A stretch of 64,000 bases of DNA, from NCBI RefSeq assembly GCF_019884725.1, contig NZ_CP082322.1:248001-312000 (forward strand). Reading direction: 5' to 3'. The translations under genes and the position numbers were made by a program. Positions 52,212 to 60,932 of the stretch are shown here, one piece after another. Position 1 is the stretch's first letter. Each line of letters begins with the position of its first letter. Below the pieces are notes generated by a model. That model searched no databases and had not been told where the DNA came from. It saw only the letters and a list, made by a program, of their open reading frames with translations. Source of the stretch: Leucobacter tenebrionis. GTDB lineage: Bacteria > Actinomycetota > Actinomycetes > Actinomycetales > Microbacteriaceae.

Positions 52212-52247
52212 ACGGAACGGGGCCGGGTCCCGACCCGGCCCCTCCGT
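52212..52247 (+). terminator. Hairpin between acpP and fabF
   Basis: Perfect 11-bp GC stem (52219-52229 with 52232-52242) extended by an outer ACGGA/TCCGT pair, five bases after the acpP stop, followed by a weak T-rich stretch (AATCTTTCC). Likely a partial terminator that keeps acpP mRNA in excess over fabF. Confidence 0.7.
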
Positions 52248-52297
52248 CCTAATCTTTCCCCACGTTCGTTCCACACCAGATCGCGGAGCACCCAAGC

Positions 52298-53536
52298 ATG
52301 AGCAAGAAGATCGTCGTCACCGGTATCGGCGCCTCCTCCCCCATCGGCGGGACCGCGCCCGAGAGCTGGCAGGCCCTCCTCGCGGGAGAGTCGGGTATCC
52401 ACACGCTCGACAACGACTGGGCCGAGCAGTACGGCCTTGCCGTGAACTTCGCGGGCACGGCGAAGGTCGACCCAGCCGAGGTGCTGGAGCGCCCGGTGGC
52501 CAAGCGTCTCGACCCCTCCAGCCGCTTCGCGCTGGTCGCCGCCCTGGAGGCCTGGGCCGACGCCGGTGAGCCCGAGGTGCCCTCGGAGCGACTCGGCGTC
52601 GACTGGGCCACCGGCATCGGCGGCCTCTGGACCCTGCTCGACGCGTGGGACACGCTCAAGGAGAAGGGACCGCGCCGCGTGATGCCGCTCACGGTCCCGA
52701 TGCTCATGCCGAACGCTCCCGCTGCAGCGGTCTCCATGCGCCTGGAGGCCCGCGCCTTCGCGCGCACCGTGGCCTCCGCGTGCGCCTCGAGCACCGAGTC
52801 GATCGCGAACGCGTACGAGCATCTGCAGCTCGGCCTCGCCGACGTGGTCATCGCGGGCGGCGCCGAGGCGGCGATCCACCCGATCACGCTCGCCGCATTC
52901 AACTCGGCGCAGGCGCTCTCGAAGCGCGTCGACTCGCCTGAGACGGCATCGCGCCCCTACAACACCGATCGCGACGGTTTCGTGATGGGCGAGGGCGCGG
53001 CGGCGCTCGTGCTCGAGACGGAGGAGCACGCGCTCGCCCGCGGCGCCAAGATCTACGCCGAGGTGGCCGGCGGAGGCGTCACCGCCGATTCGTACCACAT
53101 CACCGCCAACGACCCCGAGGGCAAGGGCGCCGCGCGCGCCGTCGAGCTCGCCCTCTCGCAGGCGGGCGCGGCTCCCGACGAGGTCACCCACATCAACGCC
53201 CACGCGACCTCGACGCCGGTCGGCGACATCGCCGAGTACACGGCCCTCCATCGTGTGTTCGGCGACCGCGTCAAGGAGATCCCGGTCTCGGCCACGAAGG
53301 CGGCGACGGGGCACCTGCTCGGCGGCACGGGCGCCCTCGAGGCGCTCTTCACCGTGCTCGCGGTGCACCACCGCGTCGCTCCTCCGACGATCAATCTCGT
53401 GAACCAGGATCCCGAGATCCCGCTCTCGGCATCGGTCGAGGCGCAGCCGCTCGGCGACGGCGCGCAGCTGGCCATCTCGAACTCCTTCGGCTTCGGTGGG
53501 CACAACGCCGTCGTCGCGATCCGCTCGTACGAGTGA
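52298..53536 (+). CDS. fabF: 3-oxoacyl-ACP synthase II (KAS II)
   Basis: Condensing enzyme for chain elongation; 412 residues. Catalytic Cys162 is in VASACASSTESIANAYEHL, the two His are in NAHATSTPVGDIAEY and SATKAATGHLLGGTGALEALF, and the fold signature NSFGFGGHNAVVAI is at the end. Last gene of the fatty-acid synthase II set. Confidence 0.96.
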   Translation: MSKKIVVTGIGASSPIGGTAPESWQALLAGESGIHTLDNDWAEQYGLAVNFAGTAKVDPAEVLERPVAKRLDPSSRFALVAALEAWADAGEPEVPSERLGVDWATGIGGLWTLLDAWDTLKEKGPRRVMPLTVPMLMPNAPAAAVSMRLEARAFARTVASACASSTESIANAYEHLQLGLADVVIAGGAEAAIHPITLAAFNSAQALSKRVDSPETASRPYNTDRDGFVMGEGAAALVLETEEHALARGAKIYAEVAGGGVTADSYHITANDPEGKGAARAVELALSQAGAAPDEVTHINAHATSTPVGDIAEYTALHRVFGDRVKEIPVSATKAATGHLLGGTGALEALFTVLAVHHRVAPPTINLVNQDPEIPLSASVEAQPLGDGAQLAISNSFGFGGHNAVVAIRSYE

Positions 53537-53598
53537 GCCGGTCGTAACACTTCGCTACGCGACCGCGGGAACGGCTTCATGGCGCTACGGTAGTAGTC

Positions 53599-54387
53599 AT
53601 GAAGCCGTTTCTGCTCATCACGACCCGTGGCGAAGACGATGTCGCGGCTGACGAGCACGCGGCGTACTGCCGGCTGACGGGGCTGCTTCCCGAGGAGCTC
53701 GCGTGGCGGCGGATCGACCGTGCGCCGCTCGGGCCGGTCGATTTCGGGTGCTATTCGGGCATCATCCTCGCGGGCAGCCCGTTCACGGTGAGCGAGCCCG
53801 TCGAGCGCAAGTCCGAGACCGAGCTGCGCGTCGAGCGGGAGCTCGCCGAACTGCTCGACGAGGTCGTACGCGCGGACTTCCCGTTCCTCGGCGTCTGCTA
53901 CGGCATCGGCACGATCGGGGCGCATCAGGGAGCGCGGGTGGATCGCACCTACGGCGAGAGTTCGCAGGCGGTGCGGATCAGTCTCACGCCCGCCGGCGCG
54001 CTCGATCCGCTGTTCTACCAGCTTCCGGCGGAGTTCGACGCCTTCGTGGGTCACAAGGAGGCGATCTCCGAGGTGCCCTCGAGCGTCGTCGTGCTCGCGA
54101 GCTCGCAGACCTGCCCGGTCCAGGCGTTCCGCGTGGGCCGTAACGTCTACGCCACGCAGTTCCACCCCGAACTCGACACGGCGTCGTTCGCCTCGCGGGT
54201 GCGGGCATACGCCGACCACGGCTATTTCCTACCGGCCGAGATCGACTCGATCCTCGAGGGGGTCGAGCGCGCCGACGTGCGCGCTTCGCACATGGTGCTC
54301 GGCCGCTTCGTCGAGGAGTACCTCGACTCGAGGCCGGCGAAGCCCGCCGCTGAGCTCGGGCCCCTGAGCCTGCCCCAGGGGGCCTGA
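53599..54387 (+). CDS. Class I glutamine amidotransferase-like protein
   Basis: A 262-residue GATase1 protein. The nucleophile elbow is PFLGVCYGIGTIGAHQG and the catalytic His-Glu is in ATQFHPELDTASFASR. It resembles stand-alone GMP synthase-type amidotransferases found in actinomycetes, which lack the synthetase domain. The partner or substrate is unknown. TACGGT (53586-53591) ends seven bases before the ATG without a ribosome-binding site, so the mRNA is probably leaderless. Convergent with efeB. Confidence 0.9.
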   Translation: MKPFLLITTRGEDDVAADEHAAYCRLTGLLPEELAWRRIDRAPLGPVDFGCYSGIILAGSPFTVSEPVERKSETELRVERELAELLDEVVRADFPFLGVCYGIGTIGAHQGARVDRTYGESSQAVRISLTPAGALDPLFYQLPAEFDAFVGHKEAISEVPSSVVVLASSQTCPVQAFRVGRNVYATQFHPELDTASFASRVRAYADHGYFLPAEIDSILEGVERADVRASHMVLGRFVEEYLDSRPAKPAAELGPLSLPQGA

Positions 54388-54428
54388 GGCGGCCATAGGG
54401 AGTCTGAGGCGGCCGATCCGGTGCTCGG

Positions 54429-55757
54429 CTAATCGAAGAGCGCCTGCCCCACGAACTCGCCCGGCTGCACCCCGGCGGGAATCGCCCAGAGGCCGGAGCC
54501 GACGTGCCGGATGTACTCGTTGAGCAGATCCTGCTTCAGCGAGCGCTGCACGCGCACGAACGTCGCGGGATCGCGCTGGAACGAGATGAAGAAGAGCCCC
54601 GCGCCGAGCTGGCCGAGATCGTTCGAGCCGTCGACGTAGTTGTAGCCGCGCCGCAGCATGCGCGCGCCGCCGTTCTGCCGCGGATGCGCGAGGCGCAGGT
54701 GAGCGGCGAGATCGATCGCCGGGTGGGAGGACCCGTCCGCGGAGTGCGTCGCCTCGAAGTCGGGCTCCTCGAACTCGCCGCCGCCGCTCAGCGGCCCGCC
54801 CTCGCGTTTGGTCCGCCCGAAGGTTCGCTCCTGCTCGTCGAGCGAGGCGCGATCCCAGCTCTCGATCGTCATCTGGATCTTGCGCGCCACGAGGTAGCTC
54901 CCGCCGCGCATCCACTCGGGCGCCTCGTCGCCCGCCCAGACGTGCTGCGCGAGTGCGTCACCGTCCTCGGCCATGACGTTCGCGGTGCCGTCCTTGAAAC
55001 CGAAGAGGTTGCGCGGGGTGTCCTGCGTACGAGAGGTCGAGGCCGTGCGGCCGAATCCGAGCTGGCTCCATGAGAGGTGCGCGCGGCCGGCGGCGATGCG
55101 CGCGAGATTGCGGATCGCGTGGACGGCGATCTGGGGATCATCGGCACAGGCCTGGATGCAGAGGTCTCCCCCGCTCTGCGTCGCGTCGAGCAGATCGAAG
55201 GCGAAGGAGGGCAGCGGCTCGAACGCTTCGGGAAGCCGATCTCGGATCCCGAACGGGTCAGCACTCGAGGTATCGTCGCGACCGGTGAAGAGCGCGTGCC
55301 CCAGCCCGAAGGTGAGTGTGAGGCGACCGGCGCCGAGACCGGTCGCCTCACCGGTATCGTCTGGCGGAAGCAGACCGTTGCCCGGTTCGACGCCGGTACC
55401 GACCTCTCGGCCGCGCACGAGGCGCTCGGCCGCCGCGGTCCAGTCCCGCAGCAGCTCGATGAGCTCGTCGCGACCCGCGCCTGACACCATGTCGAACGCT
55501 GCGAAGTGCAGACGATCCTGCGCGGGAGTGACGATCCCCGCCTGATGCGCACCGTGGAACGGCACCTCGCCGGTCGTGCGGGTGCTCGCCTCGGCACTGA
55601 CGCGCCCCGTCGCGAGGGTCGCGCCCGCACCCCCGATCGCAAGACCCGCCGCTCCGGCCCCGATCATGCCGAGGAGGCCGCGGCGCGAGGGGCGCAGGGG
55701 CTGCGGGGTCGCCCCCGGATCCACCGGCCTGCCGTCCTCGGACTGTTCGACCGCCAC
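54429..55757 (-). CDS. efeB: Dyp-type peroxidase / deferrochelatase EfeB
   Basis: Secreted haem protein of the EfeUOB iron system; 442 residues. It has a twin-arginine signal peptide (RPSRRGLLGMIGAGAAGLAIGGAGATLA), so it is exported folded. DyP signatures are GLGAGRLTLTFGLGHALF, the distal FGFKDGTANVMAEDGD with the catalytic Asp, DEAPEWMRGGSYLVARKIQMTIESWDR and RRGYNYVDG. It oxidises substrates with peroxide and has been proposed to recover iron from haem. It follows efeO after three bases. Confidence 0.95.
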   Translation of the reverse strand: MAVEQSEDGRPVDPGATPQPLRPSRRGLLGMIGAGAAGLAIGGAGATLATGRVSAEASTRTTGEVPFHGAHQAGIVTPAQDRLHFAAFDMVSGAGRDELIELLRDWTAAAERLVRGREVGTGVEPGNGLLPPDDTGEATGLGAGRLTLTFGLGHALFTGRDDTSSADPFGIRDRLPEAFEPLPSFAFDLLDATQSGGDLCIQACADDPQIAVHAIRNLARIAAGRAHLSWSQLGFGRTASTSRTQDTPRNLFGFKDGTANVMAEDGDALAQHVWAGDEAPEWMRGGSYLVARKIQMTIESWDRASLDEQERTFGRTKREGGPLSGGGEFEEPDFEATHSADGSSHPAIDLAAHLRLAHPRQNGGARMLRRGYNYVDGSNDLGQLGAGLFFISFQRDPATFVRVQRSLKQDLLNEYIRHVGSGLWAIPAGVQPGEFVGQALFD

Positions 55758-55760
55758 CCG

Positions 55761-56984
55761 TCAGCTCCGCACGACGCCGGCGGTGAGCCTCGACATCGAC
55801 TCGCTCAGCGCGGTCAGCTTCGCCGCGAGCTCGTTGCGCTGCGCCTGGTCGACGGTGTCGTACGGGACGAAACCGGAATCGTAGTCTCCGTACGTCTCGA
55901 GCAATGCGAACATGTCGGCGAAGCGCTCGTCGAGCTCGGCGGCGAGGTCTTCTCCGCCGTTCGCCACGAGCAGGCCGCGCACGGTGTCGAATCCCACCTG
56001 TGCCCCCTCGACGTTCGCCGTGAAGTCGTAGAGGTCGGTGTGCGCGAACTCGTTCTCCTCGCCGGGGAGCTTGCCGTCGGGCGCGGCGACCTCGTCGAGC
56101 AGGCCTTTCGCGCCCTCGGTGATGTCCGCGAGCGTGAGCGTGAAGTCGGGGCTGGACACCTTCTCCTTCAGGTCGGTGACGTCGGCGACCAGCTGGTCTC
56201 CGACCTCCTTGCGCTGCTCGGGGGTGAGCGGCTGCAGGTCGTCTTTCGGGTAGTGGTCCTTCTCGGGCGTCGAGTAGTTCGCGATGGCCTCGTCGAGCCA
56301 CAGGTCCTGCTCGATGCGGTGGAAGCCGGTGAACGGCAACCCCTCCTCGATCGCGCCGGGCTTGCGGTAGTCGATCCGCGGATCCAGCTCGCCGAACTGC
56401 GAGGCCGTCGGCTCGATGCGCTCGTAGTTGATACGGGCGATCGGGAACAGGCGGCGCGCGGTCTCGTCGTCTCCTGCCTCGTAAGCCGCGACGAACGCCT
56501 CGACCTGGGGCACCATCTCCTCCGCCTGCGCCTTGACGTAGCCGATGTACTGGGACACCACGGCGCTCTCCTCAGGAGAGGCCTCGACCGCGCCGCCCGT
56601 GACGGTGAATGCCGCCTGGCCGACACCGCTGCCGATCATGCCCGGCTTGCAACTGGTGAAGTAGTCTCCCGCCCCCACCTGCACCGTGAGGTCGCGGCTC
56701 GATCCCGGGGCGATGTTCTCGACCTCGCCGACGATCGTGAGCCGGTTGCTGCCGAGCACGTAGAACTCGGTCACCTGGGAACCGTCGTTCGTGACGGTGA
56801 ATGTGACGGTGCCGCTCTGCGCCTTGGCCGTCTCGACGTCGCAGGAGCTGTCGCCGGCGGACACCGCGATGGACTGGGCGGCGCCTCCGGCGCCGGCGTT
56901 CGGCACGCAGGCGGTCAGGGAGAGTGTCGCGACGCTGATGACGCCTAGTGCGAAGAGGCCGCGGCGGTGACTGGTGGTGGGCAC
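55761..56984 (-). CDS. efeO: Iron-uptake lipoprotein EfeO (cupredoxin plus M75 peptidase domain)
   Basis: Extracytoplasmic iron-binding component of EfeUOB; 407 residues. The signal peptide has the lipobox LSLTAC (acyl Cys at residue 26), and the GTG start has GGAAAGGAA upstream. An N-terminal cupredoxin-like domain (about 35-135, FTVTNDGSQVTEFYVLG) is followed by an M75 imelysin-like domain with the metal-binding HRIEQDLW and LEFAHTD-like LEENEFAHTDLYDFTANVEGA stretches. The start lies inside the 3' end of efeU (40-base overlap), so translation of the two is coupled. Confidence 0.94.
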   Translation of the reverse strand: MPTTSHRRGLFALGVISVATLSLTACVPNAGAGGAAQSIAVSAGDSSCDVETAKAQSGTVTFTVTNDGSQVTEFYVLGSNRLTIVGEVENIAPGSSRDLTVQVGAGDYFTSCKPGMIGSGVGQAAFTVTGGAVEASPEESAVVSQYIGYVKAQAEEMVPQVEAFVAAYEAGDDETARRLFPIARINYERIEPTASQFGELDPRIDYRKPGAIEEGLPFTGFHRIEQDLWLDEAIANYSTPEKDHYPKDDLQPLTPEQRKEVGDQLVADVTDLKEKVSSPDFTLTLADITEGAKGLLDEVAAPDGKLPGEENEFAHTDLYDFTANVEGAQVGFDTVRGLLVANGGEDLAAELDERFADMFALLETYGDYDSGFVPYDTVDQAQRNELAAKLTALSESMSRLTAGVVRS

Positions 56985-57865
56985 GGGGTTTCCTTTCCGG
57001 AGGCGCGCACGCCTCGATACGAGGCGGCGAAGAACAGCGGGAGGGTGATGACGATGTAGGCGGCCCAGGCGAGCACCTCGAGCCTGGTCATCTCCGGCGA
57101 GAAGCCGAGAACGCCCTTGAGCAGGACTCCGATCACGCCATCGGGTGCGATGACATTCGACACGCGGAAGGCCCAGGCGGCCTCGCCGTACCAGGCGGCG
57201 AGGGCTCCCGCGCCCGGCGGTGCCTCGGCGAACGGACCGGGAAGCAGGCCGGCCTCCTGCAGATCGTGCACGGCGTAGGCGAGCACACCGGCCGCGAAGA
57301 CGATGAGCAGCGCACCCGACCACCGGAAGAACACGGTGAGGTTGATCCTGAGCATGCCGCGATACAGCAGCCAACCGAGCGCCGCGGCCACGAGTATCCC
57401 CGAGACCGCGCTGAGGAAGCCGAGGAGCGGCGTCGTGGAGCTCGCCCGCGTGGTCGCCCAGATGAAGAGAGCCGTCTCGATCCCCTCGCGGGCCACAGAG
57501 ACGAACCCCACGGCCGCGACGCCCCAGCCGTTGCCGAGCAGCGCGCGATCCAGCTGGGAGCGCAGCTCGCCGCTGATCCCCCGCGACATCTTCAGCATCC
57601 AGAAGACCATCCAGGTGACCATGCCCACGGCGATGAGCGAGAGTGCGCCTCCGATGGCCTCCTGGGCAGTGAAGGAGAGGCCGTACGCGCCGTAGGTGAG
57701 CACGGCTCCGATGACGAGGGAGAGCAGGATCGCGGCGGCGACGCCGAGCCAGATCTTGAGGGCTGCATCACGCCGGCCGAGCTTCTTCACGTAGGCGAGC
57801 AGAACGCTCACGACGAGGGCGGCCTCGAGGCCCTCGCGCAGGCCGATGAGCAGCGTGGCGATCAT
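56945..57865 (-). CDS. efeU: Ferrous-iron permease EfeU (FTR1 family)
   Basis: Membrane iron permease, 306 residues with about seven helices. Both FTR1-type iron-binding motifs are present: LREGLEAALV near residue 11 and AREGIETALF near residue 130 (REXXE). I chose the ATG at 57865 with GGAGGG upstream; the open frame extends further but lacks a site. Overlaps efeO. An iron box lies 44 bases upstream. Confidence 0.95.
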   Translation of the reverse strand: MIATLLIGLREGLEAALVVSVLLAYVKKLGRRDAALKIWLGVAAAILLSLVIGAVLTYGAYGLSFTAQEAIGGALSLIAVGMVTWMVFWMLKMSRGISGELRSQLDRALLGNGWGVAAVGFVSVAREGIETALFIWATTRASSTTPLLGFLSAVSGILVAAALGWLLYRGMLRINLTVFFRWSGALLIVFAAGVLAYAVHDLQEAGLLPGPFAEAPPGAGALAAWYGEAAWAFRVSNVIAPDGVIGVLLKGVLGFSPEMTRLEVLAWAAYIVITLPLFFAASYRGVRASGKETPCPPPVTAAASSH

Positions 57866-57908
57866 GCGGGTCGGCCCTCCGAACATCTGAAAATCAACAT
57901 GTGATGTG

Positions 57909-57929
57909 AGTAAGGCGAGCCTTACTGAA
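57909..57929. promoter_or_regulatory. DtxR/IdeR-like iron box before efeU
   Basis: Palindrome AGTAAGGCGAGCCTTACT (57909-57926). The 19-mer from 57911 matches TWAGGTWAGSCTWACCTWA at 15 of 19 positions by eye, and its two halves are almost exact inverted copies. A TATGTT hexamer lies just upstream on the minus strand. Confidence 0.78.
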
Positions 57930-57981
57930 AAAACATAGCACACTTCATCCGATGTTTACGCTGCGGAGTGCGAGCACGCGA

Positions 57982-58018
57982 AAGGGCCGCGCCTCTCGAA
58001 GCGAGAGACGCGGCCCTT
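57982..58018. terminator. Terminator after dps
   Basis: Stem of 17 bp with one mismatch (57982-57998 with 58002-58018) and loop AAG, followed on the minus strand by a short T-run. It separates dps from the efeU promoter. Confidence 0.82.
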
Positions 58019-58035
58019 CGAAGCAGAGGCGCGTA

Positions 58036-58524
58036 TCAGTCGGCGTAGTGCGAGAAGAGGAACCAGCGATCCTTGTCGAGCTGCTGCGCGAACGCGATCG
58101 CGACATCCTGGCTGACGGGGTCGATCTCCTCGAGTCCCTTCACGGCGGCATAGATCGTCTCGAGCGTCGCGTCGAGCTGCGCCACGACCTCACGCACCGT
58201 CACGTCGGACTGCTGGAAGCCGACGGTCATCTCGGGAGTGGTGGTCTGGGCCGCGACGGTGCCGATGCGGGCGTCGACCGGAAGCCCCAGGGCGACCATG
58301 CGCTCGGCCGCGGTATCGGAGGCCTCCTGCGCGTGCGCCACGACCTCGTCGAGGAACTCGTGCACCCCCATGAAGTTGCTGCCGCGCACGTGCCAGTGCG
58401 CCTGCTTCGCGTTCACCGCGAGTGCGATCAGATCGTGCAGCACGGGGGTCAGGTACTGCGCGACCCCGGAGAGGCGGCTGAACTCGCCCTGCGCTGCGAT
58501 CGGCTGCTGTTCAAGAGTAGTCAT
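58036..58524 (-). CDS. dps: Dps-family ferritin-like DNA-protecting protein
   Basis: A 162-residue dodecameric mini-ferritin that oxidises and stores iron with hydrogen peroxide. The ferroxidase site is in NAKQAHWHVRGSNFMGVHEFLDEV and DTAAERMVALGLPVDARI. The ATG at 58524 has GGAGG six bases upstream; the longer open frame has no support. An iron-box-like element lies upstream at 58608-58626. Confidence 0.93.
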   Translation of the reverse strand: MTTLEQQPIAAQGEFSRLSGVAQYLTPVLHDLIALAVNAKQAHWHVRGSNFMGVHEFLDEVVAHAQEASDTAAERMVALGLPVDARIGTVAAQTTTPEMTVGFQQSDVTVREVVAQLDATLETIYAAVKGLEEIDPVSQDVAIAFAQQLDKDRWFLFSHYAD

Positions 58525-58607
58525 GCTGAACCTCCATCTTGTCTGCCGGGGAGCAGGTCTCCGCTCGGTACACCCCCAACGATACGCCGATCCGCTCGAT
58601 CCGCAAG

Positions 58608-58626
58608 CAAGAGAAGGCTTGCCTAA
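58608..58626 (-). promoter_or_regulatory. DtxR/IdeR-like iron box before dps
   Basis: Minus-strand 19-mer TTAGGCAAGCCTTCTCTTG matches TWAGGTWAGSCTWACCTWA at 15 of 19 positions by eye, 84 bases before dps. A TTGCGG - 16 bases - TATCGT promoter lies between it and the gene, so the box is upstream of the -35 element. Confidence 0.45.
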
Positions 58627-58695
58627 ACAGCCTCCCAACGGGAGTTTTTCGTTCGAGCGGTATTCGTATCCGTGACCGGGCCGGACGCGCTCCGC

Positions 58696-59424
58696 CTAGG
58701 ATACGACGCGGGCGAGCAGTTCGCCCGGCTCGCGACGAGGCCCGGTGAAGAACGGGGTCTCCTCGATCACGTGGCGCCGTGCCCCCGTCGCGCGCAGCTC
58801 GCGCATGAGGTCGACGATGCGGGTGAGCTCGTCGGCCTCGAAGGCGAGCAGCCACTCGTAGTCGCCGAGCGCGAACGCGGCGACCGTGTTCGCGAGCACA
58901 TCGCCGTAGTCGCGCGCGGCGGCGCCGTGCTCGCGCAACAGCTCCCGGCGCTCGGCGTCGGGCAGGAGGTACCATTCCCGCCCGCGCACGAACGGATAGA
59001 CGCAGACGTACCCGCGAGGATCGTCGCCCGCGAGGAACGCCGGCACGTGTCCCCGGTTGAACTCGGCGGCGCGGTGCACGCCGATCGAGGACCAGACGGG
59101 CGCGAGGCGGCCGCCGGCCCACTCGAGCACCGTTCGATAGGCCTGCTGCAGCGCCTCGGCGGTCGGCGCGTGCCACCAGACGAGGATGTCGGCGTCGGCC
59201 CGGTAGCCTGCGAGGTCGTACCAGCCGCGGGTCGTGAGCCCGTCGATGGAATCGAGCTCAGCGAGCAGGCCGCGCACGATCCCGCTCCATGCTGCCGATA
59301 TGCCGACCGTCGGCGTGGCGCGCTCGACGCGGAAGACCGCGTACATGGTGTAGTTGATGTCGGCGTTGATCGCCTCGGCGACGGCGGAGTGATCGACGGT
59401 CGGGCGGGATGATTCGGTGCTCAT
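58696..59424 (-). CDS. hemQ: Coproheme decarboxylase HemQ (chlorite dismutase family)
   Basis: Converts coprohaem to haem b in the coproporphyrin-dependent pathway of Gram-positive bacteria; 242 residues. Signatures are [60 protein letters not shown] (catalytic Tyr and heme-proximal His region) and [15 protein letters not shown]. It stands 58 bases downstream of cpfC on the same strand, so the last two steps of haem synthesis are encoded together. Confidence 0.95.
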   Translation of the reverse strand: MSTESSRPTVDHSAVAEAINADINYTMYAVFRVERATPTVGISAAWSGIVRGLLAELDSIDGLTTRGWYDLAGYRADADILVWWHAPTAEALQQAYRTVLEWAGGRLAPVWSSIGVHRAAEFNRGHVPAFLAGDDPRGYVCVYPFVRGREWYLLPDAERRELLREHGAAARDYGDVLANTVAAFALGDYEWLLAFEADELTRIVDLMRELRATGARRHVIEETPFFTGPRREPGELLARVVS

Positions 59425-59482
59425 GGGTCCTCGTGTTCGTGCGGTTCGTGATCGGGTTCGGCCGGGATCGTTCTCGCGACCG

Positions 59483-60610
59483 TCAGTCTTCGGTGCCGGC
59501 GATCACCGGGATGCCGGTGACCTCGCCGTGGCGCATGCGGCAGCTGCCGGCGGGCGCGTTGTCGGGAAGCGCGGGCAGCGATCCGGTGGTGCGGGCCTCG
59601 ACCTGCTCCCCGCGCTCGCGCGCGGCCCGCTCGAGCACCATGTCGACGAGGCCGGAGACGAACTCGCGGCGCACGCCGACGGTGTCTGCGCGTACGGCGG
59701 CGACCCCGTGCTCAGCAGCGGTCTCGAGCGCCTCGACGTCGAGGTCGAAAGCGACCTCCATGTGATCCGAGATGAAGCCGATGGGGGCGATCACGATCTT
59801 GCGGACGCCCTGCTCGGCCAGCGACTCGATGTGGTCGTTGATGTCGGGCTCGAGCCAGGGGGTGCGCGGGTCGCCCGAGCGCGAGCAGTAGGCGAGCGAC
59901 GAGGTGATCTCGATGCCGTAGCGCTGGGCGAGCGCCGCGTCGATGGTGGCCCGGACGTCCTCGTGCTGCTCGCGGTATCCGGGGCCGGTCACCGCCGAGG
60001 CATCCTGCATCGTGTCGGGGATCGAGTGCGTGACGTAGACGATGTGCGCTCCGTCGAGCCCTCCCTCGAGACCGGAGGCCGCCTCCTCGATCGCGTGGCG
60101 GTTCGCGTCGACGAAGCCGGGGTCGTTGAAGAAGGGGCGCAGCACATCGATCTCGGGCGCATCGCCGCCGAGCTCCGCGACCGCCGCCGCGAGGTGCTCG
60201 CGATACTGGCGGCTGCCCGAGTAGGAGGCGTAGGCGCTCGTGACGATGGTCAGGATGCGGCGCGCGCCAAACGCGGAGGCGTCGCGCAGGGTGTCGACGG
60301 TGTAGGGGTGCCAGTTGCGGTTGCCCCACACCACGGGGAGGGAGATGCCGCGGCGCTGGAGCTCATCGCGGAGCGCCGCGACCAGCGCGAGGTTCTGCTC
60401 GTTGATGGGGCTGCGTCCGTCGAAGCGGTGGTAGTGCTCCCCCACCTCGGCGAGACGCTCCTCGGGGATGTTCTTGCCCCGCGTCACGTTGCGCAGGAAC
60501 GGGATGACGTCTTCGGTGCCGTTCGGGCCCCCGAAGGAGCACAGCAGCAGCGCGTCGTAGGGAAGCGGATCGGTGAGCGGGGCAACAGCGGACTGAACGT
60601 TCTCGGTCAT
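59483..60610 (-). CDS. cpfC: Coproporphyrin III ferrochelatase
   Basis: Inserts Fe2+ into coproporphyrin III; 375 residues. Ferrochelatase signatures are [87 protein letters not shown] (catalytic His replaced by the actinobacterial SAYASYS context) and FSDHMEV-type [16 protein letters not shown]. Presence next to hemQ marks the coproporphyrin route. The ATG at 60610 has only a weak GGTG; a GATACG hexamer 9 bases upstream suggests a very short leader. Confidence 0.93.
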   Translation of the reverse strand: MTENVQSAVAPLTDPLPYDALLLCSFGGPNGTEDVIPFLRNVTRGKNIPEERLAEVGEHYHRFDGRSPINEQNLALVAALRDELQRRGISLPVVWGNRNWHPYTVDTLRDASAFGARRILTIVTSAYASYSGSRQYREHLAAAVAELGGDAPEIDVLRPFFNDPGFVDANRHAIEEAASGLEGGLDGAHIVYVTHSIPDTMQDASAVTGPGYREQHEDVRATIDAALAQRYGIEITSSLAYCSRSGDPRTPWLEPDINDHIESLAEQGVRKIVIAPIGFISDHMEVAFDLDVEALETAAEHGVAAVRADTVGVRREFVSGLVDMVLERAARERGEQVEARTTGSLPALPDNAPAGSCRMRHGEVTGIPVIAGTED

Positions 60611-60621
60611 GAATTGCACCG

Positions 60622-60653
60622 TATCATCAGGTTGCCTGTAGATCTGATGTATA
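60622..60653. promoter_or_regulatory. Inverted repeat upstream of cpfC
   Basis: TATCATCAG (60622-60630) and CTGATGTATA (60644-60653) form an imperfect inverted repeat 12 bases before cpfC, overlapping its probable promoter. The regulator is unknown. It does not match the DtxR/IdeR consensus. Confidence 0.35.
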
Positions 60654-60840
60654 ACGTCTGATCTGGGGCCGATCGAGCCCTCGTCCAGAGGCCGGTGACC
60701 GGTTCCGAGAGGTCGAGAAGGGCTGCGATTCTCGCGGCTCAAAACTTTTTCTGACCTCTCGCGAGGAGTCGAAGCGGTCTTGTGAAATGCTGCGCGCGAG
60801 CACGAGGATCCGCAGTCCCGTAAGATGGAACGGTTGCCAG

Positions 60841-60914
60841 GGGGCAGTAGCTCAGTCGGTTAGAGCAGCGGACTCATAATCCGTCGGTCGCGGGTTCAAG
60901 CCCCGCCTGCCCTA
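60841..60914 (+). tRNA. tRNA with CAT anticodon (elongator Met, or Ile2)
   Basis: Complete cloverleaf, 74 nt, CCA not encoded. The acceptor stem GGGGCAG pairs with CTGCCCT (G-U at the end); the D-loop is GTCGGTTA, the anticodon loop CTCATAA, and the T-loop GTTCAAGCC. A CAT anticodon fits elongator methionine or lysidine-modified isoleucine tRNA. It is not the initiator, whose CGGGG-anticodon-stem pattern is absent. Confidence 0.92.
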
Positions 60915-60932
60915 CAGAGACGCCGCGGTGCG

